Of a DNA stretch of 64,000 nt, positions 34,475-42,874 are shown piece by piece (the first letter of the stretch is position 1; every line of letters starts with the position of its first letter). A program made the translations under genes and the position numbers. The stretch is from Streptomyces pseudovenezuelae. Lineage in GTDB: Bacteria > Actinomycetota > Actinomycetes > Streptomycetales > Streptomycetaceae. The DNA lies in contig NZ_JARXVH010000009.1 in the NCBI RefSeq assembly GCF_029892565.1, positions 248,001 to 312,000 on the forward strand. The letters run 5' to 3'. The notes beneath the pieces are model-generated. The model had not been told where the DNA came from. It made no database searches and saw nothing but the letters and a program-made list of their open reading frames with translations.

Positions 34475-34480
34475 TACCCT
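34475..34480 (+). promoter_or_regulatory. -10 element of a leaderless promoter
   Basis: TACCCT lies 7 nt before GTG 34488. No Shine-Dalgarno sequence is present. Confidence 0.5.
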
Positions 34481-34487
34481 CACGAGC

Positions 34488-34943
34488 GTGAAGCACTCCA
34501 CTAACCAACAGACGCGACGCGGCCGGGGCCCCGCCCGCCGGATCGGCCGCACGCTCGCCCTTGTCCTGCCCGTCGTCCTGGTGCTCTCCGGGACCCTCGC
34601 GGTCACCCGAGTCAACTGGTCGGGGAACTCCTCGTCCTCGGTGCTCACCGCCTCCGACGCGATCGACGACGCCAAGGGCGCCGCGGCGGTCCACCGCGCC
34701 CCCCAGGACGTACTGCGCGACCAACTCCTCGCCGAGCTCCAGGAGGAGAACCCGGGCGAGGTCCTCACGCACCTCCAGCAGGCGGTCACAGAGCGCCCCT
34801 CGCTCGCCGAGCACTGCGTGTCCATCGCGCGGGCCCTCGGCAAGGCGGCGGTGCGCGTGTACGGGCCCTCACGGGCGCAGTCGTACGCCCGCCCCGTCTG
34901 CGACACGTCCTTCGCCTCGGGGGTCGCCGCGGTCCACAGCTGA
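34488..34943 (+). CDS. Conserved exported or membrane-anchored hypothetical protein
   Basis: A 151-residue protein. A basic N-terminus (RRGRGPARRIGR) and one hydrophobic helix (about 23-40, LALVLPVVLVLSGTLAV) form an anchor or signal. The exterior part is mostly helical, with a pair of Cys (EHCVSIARALG and RPVCDTSFASG) that could form a disulfide. It has the position and layout of a conserved Streptomyces protein beside msiK. GTG 34488 fits a leaderless mRNA. Function is unknown. Confidence 0.75.
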   Translation: MKHSTNQQTRRGRGPARRIGRTLALVLPVVLVLSGTLAVTRVNWSGNSSSSVLTASDAIDDAKGAAAVHRAPQDVLRDQLLAELQEENPGEVLTHLQQAVTERPSLAEHCVSIARALGKAAVRVYGPSRAQSYARPVCDTSFASGVAAVHS

Positions 34944-35050
34944 GGCACACACGAGGGTTCCCGGCCCTCCTCCGGACCGGTCAGGTGCGGAGGAGGGCAA
35001 CGGCTCATCACGGATCGGTTGCCGACTCCGGCCGCCCGCTGGGCGCGTCG

Positions 35051-35056
35051 TACAGT
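35051..35056 (+). promoter_or_regulatory. -10 element of a leaderless promoter (nucleotidyltransferase)
   Basis: TACAGT lies 7 nt before ATG 35064. Confidence 0.5.
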
Positions 35057-35063
35057 TCGAGGC

Positions 35064-35807
35064 ATGACCGATCCGAACGCCGCCGCACGCCCTGTTCAAG
35101 CCGTCGTCCTGGCCGGTGGCCAGGGTTCCCGGCTGCGTCCGTACACCGACGACCGGCCCAAGCCGATGGTCGAGATCCCCGGCACGGGGACGCCGATCAT
35201 CGGCCATCAGCTGTCCTGGCTGGCCGAGGAGGGCGTCACGGACGTGGTGATCAGCTGCGGCCATCTCGCCGACGTCCTGGAGAAGTGGCTGGCGACCGCC
35301 GATCTGCCGGTGAACGTCAAAACGGTCATAGAGACCGAGCCGCTGGGGCGGGGCGGCGGTCTGAAGTACGCGGCCGCGCGTCTCCCCCACCCGGAGCAGC
35401 CCTGGTACGCCACCAACGGTGACATCTGGACCCGGTTCTCCCTGCGGGACATGGCGGACTTCCACGCCGAGCGGGACGCGGTCGCGACGCTGGCGCTCGC
35501 GCGTCCGCGGATTCCCTGGGGCGCGGTGAAGACGGACGGGTTCGGGCACATCACGGACTTCATCGAGGCGCCGCCGACGACGTACGAGATCAATGCGGGT
35601 GTGTACGTGTTCGCGCCCGGGTTCTCGGAGCTGCTGCCGGAGCGGGGGGATCACGAACGGACCACGTTTCCGCATCTCGCCCGGGAGCGGCGACTGGCCG
35701 GGTTCCCGATTCCGCACGGGGCGTACTGGCGGGCCATCGACACGGCGAAGGACCTGACGGAAGCGGCGAAGGAGCTGGCCGCTCTGGGGCGTCGAGAGAC
35801 CACGTAA
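35064..35807 (+). CDS. Sugar-phosphate nucleotidyltransferase family protein
   Basis: A 247-residue GT-A-like nucleotidyltransferase. The nucleotide loop is VVLAGGQGSRLRPYTDDRPKP (about 14-34, read in two parts). ETEPLGRGGGLKYAA (about 92-106) and WYATNGDIWTRF (metal-binding Asp, about 114-125) are hallmarks of NTP:sugar-1-phosphate transferases such as mannose-1-phosphate guanylyltransferase. YEINAGVYVFAPG and PHGAYWRAIDTAKDL close the domain. It lacks the C-terminal left-handed beta-helix, so it is the short type. The sugar is unknown. Confidence 0.88.
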   Translation: MTDPNAAARPVQAVVLAGGQGSRLRPYTDDRPKPMVEIPGTGTPIIGHQLSWLAEEGVTDVVISCGHLADVLEKWLATADLPVNVKTVIETEPLGRGGGLKYAAARLPHPEQPWYATNGDIWTRFSLRDMADFHAERDAVATLALARPRIPWGAVKTDGFGHITDFIEAPPTTYEINAGVYVFAPGFSELLPERGDHERTTFPHLARERRLAGFPIPHGAYWRAIDTAKDLTEAAKELAALGRRETT

Positions 35808-35824
35808 GCCATAAGCCATAAGCC
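35806..35824. repeat. 7-bp tandem repeat after the nucleotidyltransferase stop
   Basis: AAGCCAT AAGCCAT AAGCC starts inside the TAA stop codon. It is a short slippage-type repeat directly before the terminator. Confidence 0.7.
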
Positions 35825-35828
35825 AAAA

Positions 35829-35862
35829 GGGGTCCCGCGCCTGAGACTTGGCGCGGGACCCC
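35829..35862. terminator. Bidirectional terminator between the nucleotidyltransferase and DoxX genes
   Basis: A 13-bp perfect stem GGGGTCCCGCGCC / GGCGCGGGACCCC closes an 8-nt loop. AAAA stands on the left and TCGTATTT on the right, so it can act in both directions. Confidence 0.85.
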
Positions 35863-35930
35863 TCGTATTTCTGCTCTTCGGGCGATGGTTCAGCCGGTGG
35901 GCTTGCCCAGGATCTTGCCCACCGGCTCCG

Positions 35931-37550
35931 CTACCCCAACAGGCCGCCCACCAGGCCCGGTTGGCCGGAGGACGTGCCTCCGGTGCCGGTGCCGCCTGTC
36001 GAGCCGGTGCCGCCTGTCGTGCCGCCGGAGGTGGGGCCGGAGCTGGTGCTCGGGGCGCTGCCGCCGGCGGGCGAGGACTGCTGGGGCGGGGCCTGGCCGC
36101 CGGTGCCCTGGGTCTGGCTCGGGGCGCCGCCGCCACTGGAGGTGGAGCGGGTCGCACCCGGCGTGGTGGCCGTACCGGACGGGGTGGAGCCGGCCGTCGC
36201 GCCCTGGGTGGGCGTGGTGGAGGCCGACGGCGACTTGCTGTGCTTCTTGCCGGGCTTCTGCGGGAGCGGGGAGCCGGGCAGTTCGTTGCGCGGGGCCTCG
36301 CCGGGTCCGGGGACGACCACGCGGTCGGCGTCGCGGACCGCGCCGCCCAGCAGGGAGCCGAGCAGCAGGGTGAGGCCGGTGACGATCGCGGTGACGAGGA
36401 TGCCGCGGCGCAGCACGTACTGGCGCAGCTCCCAGATGTCGGCGCGGGGTCCGAGGCGGCGCCAGGCGCTGCCCGCGAGGCGGCCGTCGACGGAGTAGAC
36501 GGGGGCGCCCGCGATGATCAGCGGGGACCAGGCGGCCAGGTAGATGATGTCGGGGGCGTCGTAGGCGGGGACGGTCTTCCAGCTGACGGTGACGATGAGC
36601 GCGGCCGACAGCAGCGCGCCGAAGACGGCGGCGACCCGCTGCCAGCAGCCCAGCACCGTCAGGACGCCGACGACGACCTGCGCGAAGGCGATGACGAGGC
36701 CGGAGCCGACCGGGTGGTGGAGGGCGAACTGGCGCAGTGGCTCGGCGACTTCCCACGGGTGCAGGGTGTTGAGCCACTTGACCATGGAGCCGCGCTTGCC
36801 GCCGTCGAAGTAGACGGGATCGCACAGCTTGCCCATGCCGGCGTAGATGGAGATGAAGCCGAGGAAGATGCGGAGGGGGAGGAGGACCACGCCGAGGTTC
36901 ATGCGGCGGCCGGGGTAATAGGCGTGCCGGGCCGGGTCGACGCCGGGGCGCCGGGCCGGTCGGCCCTCCCCCGTGCCGTCCTCGAAGTCCTCGAACTCCT
37001 GGTCCCCGTAGGCGGGTTCCTCGTCGTAGGCGCTGCCGACGGGCCGCATGTCGGGCAACAGGCGGGTGCCGCCGGTGTCTTCGCGACTGCGCTGGGCGCC
37101 GACGATCGGGGTCTCGACGGTCTGGTCGAGCGAGTCGTAGACGTCGTCGTAACCGCCGACGTCCACGCGCGGGATGACCTGGGTGGCCCCGGCGTCGCCC
37201 GACGACTCGTCCGGATGGCCGACGCTGCCGCTGCGCACGGCCTGGAGCAGGCGGTGGGCGCCGGTGTCGTCGGGGGCGGCGCTGCCGCTCCACACGACGG
37301 GGCGGCGGCGCGGCGCGCGACCTGCGGCGGGGATCCGGGCGTTGTCCTCTGCGGGGCCCAAGTGCCGTGCGATCCGCGGCGATTGGGAACCTCGGGTCGA
37401 GGCGCCCAACTGCACGCGGAAGCTCGCATGATTGACGATGACCTGCGCCGGATCGCTCGGCACCTTCACCATGCTCAGCGCGGGAGCGTCGTCGAATCCC
37501 GACGGGCCGTCCCCCGTGGGTGTGCGGGGTGTTCTGGTGTCCACACTCAT
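35931..37550 (-). CDS. DoxX-family membrane protein with long disordered ends
   Basis: A 539-residue protein. The N-terminal 210 residues are polar and disordered (Asp/Arg/Gly-rich). Four TM helices between about 215 and 345 form the DoxX unit (LGVVLLPLRIFLGFISIYAG, FAQVVVGVLTVLG, VFGALLSAALIVTVSW, IIYLAAWSPLIIAG). Another TM follows at about 385-405. The last 120 residues are Ser/Thr/Gly/Pro low complexity. A single extra base in the GGGG run just before the stop would extend the protein by 14 codons to a TGA at 35890-35892. A frameshift is therefore possible. DoxX proteins are linked to redox homeostasis; the role here is unknown. Confidence 0.85.
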   Translation of the reverse strand: MSVDTRTPRTPTGDGPSGFDDAPALSMVKVPSDPAQVIVNHASFRVQLGASTRGSQSPRIARHLGPAEDNARIPAAGRAPRRRPVVWSGSAAPDDTGAHRLLQAVRSGSVGHPDESSGDAGATQVIPRVDVGGYDDVYDSLDQTVETPIVGAQRSREDTGGTRLLPDMRPVGSAYDEEPAYGDQEFEDFEDGTGEGRPARRPGVDPARHAYYPGRRMNLGVVLLPLRIFLGFISIYAGMGKLCDPVYFDGGKRGSMVKWLNTLHPWEVAEPLRQFALHHPVGSGLVIAFAQVVVGVLTVLGCWQRVAAVFGALLSAALIVTVSWKTVPAYDAPDIIYLAAWSPLIIAGAPVYSVDGRLAGSAWRRLGPRADIWELRQYVLRRGILVTAIVTGLTLLLGSLLGGAVRDADRVVVPGPGEAPRNELPGSPLPQKPGKKHSKSPSASTTPTQGATAGSTPSGTATTPGATRSTSSGGGAPSQTQGTGGQAPPQQSSPAGGSAPSTSSGPTSGGTTGGTGSTGGTGTGGTSSGQPGLVGGLLG

Positions 37551-37667
37551 CTAACCGAGTGACGTGTGTTTAGGACACTGCTTTGACTGGGCGGATCTGT
37601 CCGGACTCCGTCAAGGTTGCCCTCCTCGCCCGGATTGACCCGCAAGGGTGAGGAGGGGCACGCCTGT

Positions 37668-38609
37668 TCAGGCCCTGCGGCGCGCCGCCTCGTAGAGGAC
37701 GATCCCCGCAGCCACACCCGCGTTGAGCGACTCGGCGCCACCCGGCATCGGGATCCGCACCCGGTAGTCGCAGGTCTCGCCGACCAGTCGGGACAGGCCC
37801 TTGCCCTCGCTGCCGACCACGATGACGACCGGGCCGCCCAGGGCCGCGAGTTCGCCGATCTCGTGCTCGCCGTCGGCGGCGAGGCCGACGATCGCGATGC
37901 CCGCCTTCTTGTACGCCTCAAGGGCGCGGGTGAGGTTAGTGGCACGGGCGACGGGCGTACGGGCCGCGGCGCCGGCGGACGTCTTCCAGGCACCGGCCGT
38001 CATACCGGCCGCGCGCCGCTCCGGTACGACGACGCCGTGGCCGGCGAACGCGGAGACCGAGCGGACGACGGCGCCCAGGTTGCGCGGGTCGGTGACGCCG
38101 TCGAGGGCGACGATCAGGGGGTCCACACCGGCGTCGTAGGCGGCGTTCGCCAGGTCCTCGGGGTGCGCGTACTCGTACGGCGGGACCTGGAGGACGAGCC
38201 CCTGGTGGTTGAGGCCGTTGGTCATGCGGTCGAGCTCGGGGCGGGGGGCCTCCATGAGGTTGATCCCGCCGCGCTCGGCCGCGAGCTGGAGGGCCTCGCG
38301 GACGCGCTCGTCGTTGTCGATGAACTGCTGGACGTAGAGCATGGACGCGGGCACGCCCTCGCGCAGCGCCTCCACGACCGGGTTGCGGCCGACGACCAGT
38401 TCGGAGGTGGACCTGCCGCCGCGGCCGCGGGCCGTGGGGCGGCGTACGGCCTGCTTCGCCTTGGCGTTGGCGACGCGGTTCTTCTTGTGGCCCTTGCGCA
38501 CCTCGGCGGGCGGGGTCGGGCCCTTGCCTTCCAGACCCTTGCGGCGCTGGCCACCACTGCCGACCTGCGCGCCCTTCTTGCCGGACATGCGGCGGTTGTT
38601 AGCGGCCAT
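37668..38609 (-). CDS. rlmB: 23S rRNA 2'-O-ribose methyltransferase RlmB (SpoU family)
   Basis: A 313-residue SpoU enzyme. The Lys/Arg-rich N-terminal 60 residues precede the substrate-binding domain (VVGRNPVVEALREGVPA). The SPOUT domain carries motif 1 LDGVTDPRNLGAVVRSV, motif 2 IVVGSEGKGLSRLV and motif 3 IPMPGGAESLNAGVAAGIVLYE, which binds SAM through the trefoil knot. It would methylate G2251-equivalent of 23S rRNA by family knowledge. It lies between cysS and the DoxX gene on the minus strand. Confidence 0.93.
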   Translation of the reverse strand: MAANNRRMSGKKGAQVGSGGQRRKGLEGKGPTPPAEVRKGHKKNRVANAKAKQAVRRPTARGRGGRSTSELVVGRNPVVEALREGVPASMLYVQQFIDNDERVREALQLAAERGGINLMEAPRPELDRMTNGLNHQGLVLQVPPYEYAHPEDLANAAYDAGVDPLIVALDGVTDPRNLGAVVRSVSAFAGHGVVVPERRAAGMTAGAWKTSAGAAARTPVARATNLTRALEAYKKAGIAIVGLAADGEHEIGELAALGGPVVIVVGSEGKGLSRLVGETCDYRVRIPMPGGAESLNAGVAAGIVLYEAARRRA

Positions 38610-38717
38610 GACCTACCTGTCTGTATGAAGCGTTCGGACGTACGTATATGGATTGTGCCGCCCGGTGGGCCGGACGGCACAATCGATCAAGAGATCGGTC
38701 GGGAGGTCGGGAGCCGA

Positions 38718-40115
38718 TCAGCGCGGCCCGAGGCTCCAACGGGGCCCCTGCGGACCGTCCTCGATGGCGAGCCCGGACTGCCCGAGCTGGTCACGGATGG
38801 CGTCCGCGGTGGCCCAGTCCTTACGGGCGCGGGCCGCCTCACGCTGGTCGAGCACGAGTCGTACGAGGCTGTCGACCACGCCGTGCAGGTCCTCGCCGCG
38901 GTCGCTCTCGCCGGCCCAGTGCGGGTCGAAGGGGTCCAGGCCGAGGACGCCGAGCATGGCGCGCACCTCGGCGAGGCGGGCCACGGCGGCTTCCTTGTCG
39001 TCGGCGGCCAGCGCGCTGTTGCCCTGCCGGACGGTGGTGTGCACGACTGCGAGGGCCTGCGGGACGCCCAGGTCGTCGTCCATCGCCTCGGCGAAGGCGG
39101 GCGGCACCTCGGCGGAGGGCTCGACGGAGCCGGCCTTCTCCACCACGCGCTGCATGAAGCCCTCGATCCGCGCGAACGCCGACTCGGCCTCGCGCAGCGA
39201 CTCCTCGCTGTACTCGATCATCGAGCGGTAGTGCGGGGTGCCCAGGTAGTAGCGCAGCACGATCGGGCGCCAGGCCTTGACCATCTCGCTGACCAGGACG
39301 CTGTTGCCCAGCGACTTGGACATCTTGTCGCCGGCCATGGTCACCCAGGCGTTGTGCACCCAGTACTGGGCGAAGTCGTCGCCGTAGCCCTTGGCCTGGG
39401 CGATCTCGTTCTCGTGGTGCGGGAAGATCAGGTCGAGGCCGCCGCCGTGGATGTCGAAGGCGGGGCCCAGGTACTTGTGCGCCATGGCCGAGCACTCCAG
39501 GTGCCAGCCGGGACGGCCGCGGCCCCACGGGGTCGCCCAGGTCGGCTCGCCCGGTTTCGCGGCCTTCCACATGGCGAAGTCGCGGGGGTCGCGCTTGCCG
39601 GTCTCGCCCTCGCCGGAGGGCTGGAGCAGGTTGTCGAGCTCCTGCCGGGACAGCTGCAGATAGCCCGGGAAGGAGCGCACGTCGAAGTAGACGCTGCCGT
39701 CCACCTCGTAGGCGTGACCGCGCTCGATCAGGCCCTGCATCATCTCGACCATCTCGGTGACATGCCCGGTGGCCCGCGGCTCGTAGGTGGGCGGCAGGCA
39801 GCCGAGGGCGGTGTAGCCGTCGTTGAAAGCGCGCTCGTTCTCGTAGCCGATCGACCACCACGGGCGGCCCTGCTCGGCCGCCTTCGTGATGATCTTGTCG
39901 TCGATGTCCGTCACGTTCCTGACGAACGTCACCTCGTAGCCGCGGTAGGCGAACCAGCGGCGCATGATGTCGAAGTTGAGGCCCGAACGGATGTGCCCGA
40001 TGTGCGGGGCGGCCTGCACGGTGGCACCACACAGGTAGATCGAGACACAGCCCGGCGTGAGCGGGATGAAGTCGCGAATCTGCCGAGCGCTGGTGTCGTA
40101 CAGGCGAATAGTCAC
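38718..40115 (-). CDS. cysS: Cysteinyl-tRNA synthetase
   Basis: A 465-residue class I synthetase. The HIGH motif is in AAPHIGHIRSGLNFD, zinc-ligand Cys residues appear in YLCGATVQ and HLECSAMA, and the KMSKS loop is GDKMSKSLGNS. GTG 40115 is preferred over upstream starts because TACCCT lies 6 nt before it (leaderless) and homologues begin TIRLYDT. The full C-terminal anticodon region is present, so it is CysS rather than the shorter mycothiol ligase MshC. It charges tRNA-Cys. Confidence 0.94.
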   Translation of the reverse strand: MTIRLYDTSARQIRDFIPLTPGCVSIYLCGATVQAAPHIGHIRSGLNFDIMRRWFAYRGYEVTFVRNVTDIDDKIITKAAEQGRPWWSIGYENERAFNDGYTALGCLPPTYEPRATGHVTEMVEMMQGLIERGHAYEVDGSVYFDVRSFPGYLQLSRQELDNLLQPSGEGETGKRDPRDFAMWKAAKPGEPTWATPWGRGRPGWHLECSAMAHKYLGPAFDIHGGGLDLIFPHHENEIAQAKGYGDDFAQYWVHNAWVTMAGDKMSKSLGNSVLVSEMVKAWRPIVLRYYLGTPHYRSMIEYSEESLREAESAFARIEGFMQRVVEKAGSVEPSAEVPPAFAEAMDDDLGVPQALAVVHTTVRQGNSALAADDKEAAVARLAEVRAMLGVLGLDPFDPHWAGESDRGEDLHGVVDSLVRLVLDQREAARARKDWATADAIRDQLGQSGLAIEDGPQGPRWSLGPR

Positions 40116-40121
40116 GACTCC

Positions 40122-40127
40122 AGGGTA
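40122..40127 (-). promoter_or_regulatory. -10 element of a leaderless promoter (cysS)
   Basis: Read on the minus strand, TACCCT lies 6 nt before GTG 40115. Confidence 0.5.
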
Positions 40128-40210
40128 GTGGGCCGCAGGCGATGCATTGCACCGGACTTGTAACATCACGCGCGCCCACGAGCGACCCGGTCGGCGCTGG
40201 TGATCCACAC

Positions 40211-40726
40211 TCAGCCGGTGCGCACCACCAAGGCCGTGGCCACCGCCATCAGCCCCTCCTCGCGCCCTGGGAAACCGAGCCCGTCCGTCGTCGCTCCCGA
40301 CACCGAGACCGGCGCCCCGGCCGCCTCCGACAGCAGCTTCTGGGCCTCGTCGCGCCGCTTGCCGATCTTCGGGCGCGGGCCTACGACCTGGACGGCGATG
40401 TTCCCGACGCGGAAGCCTGCCTCGCGGACGATGCGGGCGGCCTCCGTCAGAAGCGTGACGCCGGAGGCGCCGGACCACTCGGGGCGGCCGGTGCCGAAGT
40501 GCTGCCCCAGGTCACCGAGGCCCGCTGCGGAGAAGAGCGCGTTGCACGCGGCGTGCGCGACGACGTCCGCGTCGGAGTGACCGGCCAGGCCCGGCCCCTC
40601 GCCCTCCCACTTCAGGCCCGCGCACCACAGCTCGCGGCCCTCCTCGAAGGCGTGGATGTCGGTACCGATGCCGACCTGGGGCAGCGGGAGGGAGCCGTAC
40701 GGATCAGCGGCCGTCTCAGAAGCCAT
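40211..40726 (-). CDS. ispF: 2-C-methyl-D-erythritol 2,4-cyclodiphosphate synthase
   Basis: A 171-residue IspF. The metal-binding DIHAF (GIGTDIHAF, about 19-27) and HSDADVVAHA (about 50-59) and the C-terminal SGATTDGLGFPGREEGL are diagnostic. It makes the cyclic diphosphate of the non-mevalonate isoprenoid pathway. The start overlaps ispD by 11 nt, so the two enzymes are translated from one mRNA. Confidence 0.95.
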   Translation of the reverse strand: MASETAADPYGSLPLPQVGIGTDIHAFEEGRELWCAGLKWEGEGPGLAGHSDADVVAHAACNALFSAAGLGDLGQHFGTGRPEWSGASGVTLLTEAARIVREAGFRVGNIAVQVVGPRPKIGKRRDEAQKLLSEAAGAPVSVSGATTDGLGFPGREEGLMAVATALVVRTG

Positions 40727-41468
40727 CGTTGAGCCTCCTGCGGGCCAGGACCGCCTCCGCGAGGACCAGGTCGAGTGGGCGCGTCACCTTGAAGGCCTCC
40801 TCGTGACCGGGCACCAGCAGCACCGTCTTGCCGAGCTTCTCGACCATGCTCGCGTCGTCGGTGACGTCCTCGGTGACCGTCTCGTGGGCGCGGATCAGGG
40901 TGGCCCGGTCGAAACCCTGGGGCGTCTGTACGGCGCGCAGCCGGGCCCGCACCGGCGTGGCGACGACGGGCTCCGGCTCGCCCGGGGTGCCGGCCGGCTC
41001 GACCTCCTTGACGGTGTCGGCCAGCGGCAGCGCGGGCACGACGGCCGGCGCCCCGGCTCGTACGGCCTCGATCACCGCGTCCACCGTGTCCACGGGGACC
41101 AGCGGCCGGGCGGCGTCGTGCACCAGCACGATGTCGTAGTCGGGCGGCAGCGCGTCGAGGCCGAGCTTCACCGACTCCTGGCGGCTCTCCCCGCCCGGAA
41201 CGACGAGGAAGTCGGTCCGGTCGGGCAGCGCGTGCGCGTCGAGGAGCGACTTGACCTCCGGCGAGCCGTCCGGCGGGGCCACGACGACGACCAGGGAGAC
41301 GGCGCGGGACGCGGCCATCGCGCGCACCGCGTGGATCAGCATGGGGGTTCCGCCCAGCGCGCGGAGCGCCTTGGGGGCGCCCGGACCAAGGCGTACGCCC
41401 CGGCCGGCGGCCGGAATCACGGCAGCCGTCCGGGCTCCCGCGGGCGAAGTGCACGAATCGTCAGACAT
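40716..41468 (-). CDS. ispD: 2-C-methyl-D-erythritol 4-phosphate cytidylyltransferase
   Basis: A 250-residue IspD. The CTP-binding loop AAGRGVRLGPGAPKALRALG (about 20-39) and IVLVHDAARPLVP (about 118-130) are typical. TPQGFDRATLIRAHE and TDDASMVEKLG (about 185-205) complete the active-site signature. It makes CDP-methylerythritol, the third step of the MEP pathway. It lies 296 nt downstream of carD, in the order conserved in actinobacteria. Confidence 0.95.
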   Translation of the reverse strand: MSDDSCTSPAGARTAAVIPAAGRGVRLGPGAPKALRALGGTPMLIHAVRAMAASRAVSLVVVVAPPDGSPEVKSLLDAHALPDRTDFLVVPGGESRQESVKLGLDALPPDYDIVLVHDAARPLVPVDTVDAVIEAVRAGAPAVVPALPLADTVKEVEPAGTPGEPEPVVATPVRARLRAVQTPQGFDRATLIRAHETVTEDVTDDASMVEKLGKTVLLVPGHEEAFKVTRPLDLVLAEAVLARRRLNDGF

Positions 41469-41764
41469 CGGTTCCTGTCAGGTTTGTGTGCTCGGCCTAC
41501 GTGGGTATGGCCTGGGGAGTGCCGGGCGCGACGGCCCTGACCGGACCCTTCCGTGACCCTGGTCGAGCCGACTGCCCGGGCCCGGCACGCCAAGTATCGG
41601 GGGAACCTCCCCGAGTGGGACGTGCGAAGTCGTACGGAAGTCGTATGCAGGCGGAAGCGTCCGGGCATGAACATGCCGCAGCGCCCGGCGACAGTAAATA
41701 CGTCATCGGGCACCGCGGCATTTCAATGTACTGAGTGCTGAAGCAGGCTTGCGCCTACATCAGT

Positions 41765-42247
41765 TCAGGACGCGAGAACCTCGTCGAGCAGGGCCTCGGC
41801 CTTGTCCTCGTTCGTGTTCTCCGCGAGGGCGAGCTCGCTCACCAGAATCTGGCGGGCCTTGGCGAGCATCCGCTTCTCACCCGCGGACAGTCCGCGCTCG
41901 CGCTCACGACGCCACAGGTCACGTACGACTTCCGCGACCTTGATGACATCGCCGGAGGCGAGCTTCTCCAGATTTGCCTTGTAACGACGGGACCAGTTCG
42001 TGGGCTCCTCGGCATACGGCGCGCGCAGCACCTCGAAGACCCGGTCCAGCCCGTCCTGACCGACCACATCACGTACGCCGACGAACTCCGCATTGTCCGC
42101 TGGCACACGTACCGTCAGGTCACCCTGGGCGACCTTCAGCACCAAGTAGGTCTTGTCCACGCCTTTGATCTGGCGAGTTTCGATAGCCTCGATCAGCGCG
42201 GCCCCGTGATGGGGATAGACCACGGTGTCGCCAACCTTGAACGTCAT
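41765..42247 (-). CDS. carD: CarD-family transcriptional regulator (RNA polymerase-binding)
   Basis: A 160-residue CarD. An N-terminal Tudor-like RNAP-interaction domain (FKVGDTVVYPHHGAALIEAI, then TYLVLKVAQGDLTVRVP) is followed by a helical DNA-binding domain (NWSRRYKANLEKLASGD, VVRDLWRRERERGLSAGEKRML). It stabilises open promoter complexes on rRNA and many housekeeping promoters by family knowledge. The ATG at 42247 follows a GGGGTACC-type weak ribosome binding site. A low-GC regulatory region lies upstream. Confidence 0.94.
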   Translation of the reverse strand: MTFKVGDTVVYPHHGAALIEAIETRQIKGVDKTYLVLKVAQGDLTVRVPADNAEFVGVRDVVGQDGLDRVFEVLRAPYAEEPTNWSRRYKANLEKLASGDVIKVAEVVRDLWRRERERGLSAGEKRMLAKARQILVSELALAENTNEDKAEALLDEVLAS

Positions 42248-42874
42248 GTGACAGGTACCCCTTCCGTGGCTATCCAGAGTAACACGGAAACGGCGGGTTC
42301 TGAATGGCGTTTTCGCAGGTCAGGGCGCATCTCGGGGCTTGACAACTGCAACAGGAACGTGCTGCGGAGGCCGAACGGAAGAAGGTATTCGCAGGTCGGA
42401 GCGGCTCTCCGGGGGAGGAGAAACGCGCACGTTACACACATCCGGAGGCCCCGCCAAGTGGACTAACGTCCGCATATGTCCGCTTCCAAGTGTGCGACTT
42501 CCGCTACTCCGTTCGGTGCACGGAAGACGCTTCCGCGTCGATTCCGAAATTGATCACGGTCAGACTGTGCGGTCGGTTGATGCGTGGGTTGATGCGTGGG
42601 TTGTTGGGCCGCCGGAGATCCTTCGCGTGATCAATTCCGGGACGTCCGCGCATTCCTTCACGGAAAATTTGCGCGCCGTGCTCTGGCGTATCCGGGAAGG
42701 GGTTATGTGAATGCCGGACGTACGTACGGGCTACCCCTGCCGAGGGAAGCCGAGGCCCCGCGGGGGAGGGTCGGGTGCGGCGGTGCGGGAACGGCTCGGT
42801 AACCTAAGGCCGCTGACAGACACTTAGGGCGGCTTTATGAGCCGCCACGTTCGAGTCAAGGAGTTGCCGCCGCC
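42248..42874. other. 627-bp non-coding region between carD and the DUF461 gene
   Basis: No convincing gene is present on either strand. Content: divergent promoter sequences, an imperfect 15-bp inverted repeat at 42544-42558 and 42626-42640, a 12-bp tandem duplication inside it, and a TAACCT -10 candidate (42800-42805) for the DUF461 gene. A short GGCGGC/GCCGCC hairpin lies near 42829-42847. The stretch is visibly less GC-rich than its flanks. Confidence 0.6.
42544..42640. repeat. Inverted repeat (15 bp, 14 matching) enclosing a 12-bp tandem repeat
   Basis: CCGAAATTGATCACG (42544-42558) and the complement of CGTGATCAATTCCGG (42626-42640) differ at one position. Between them GGTTGATGCGTG is repeated at 42575-42586 and 42587-42598, with a partial third copy. 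Confidence 0.75.
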
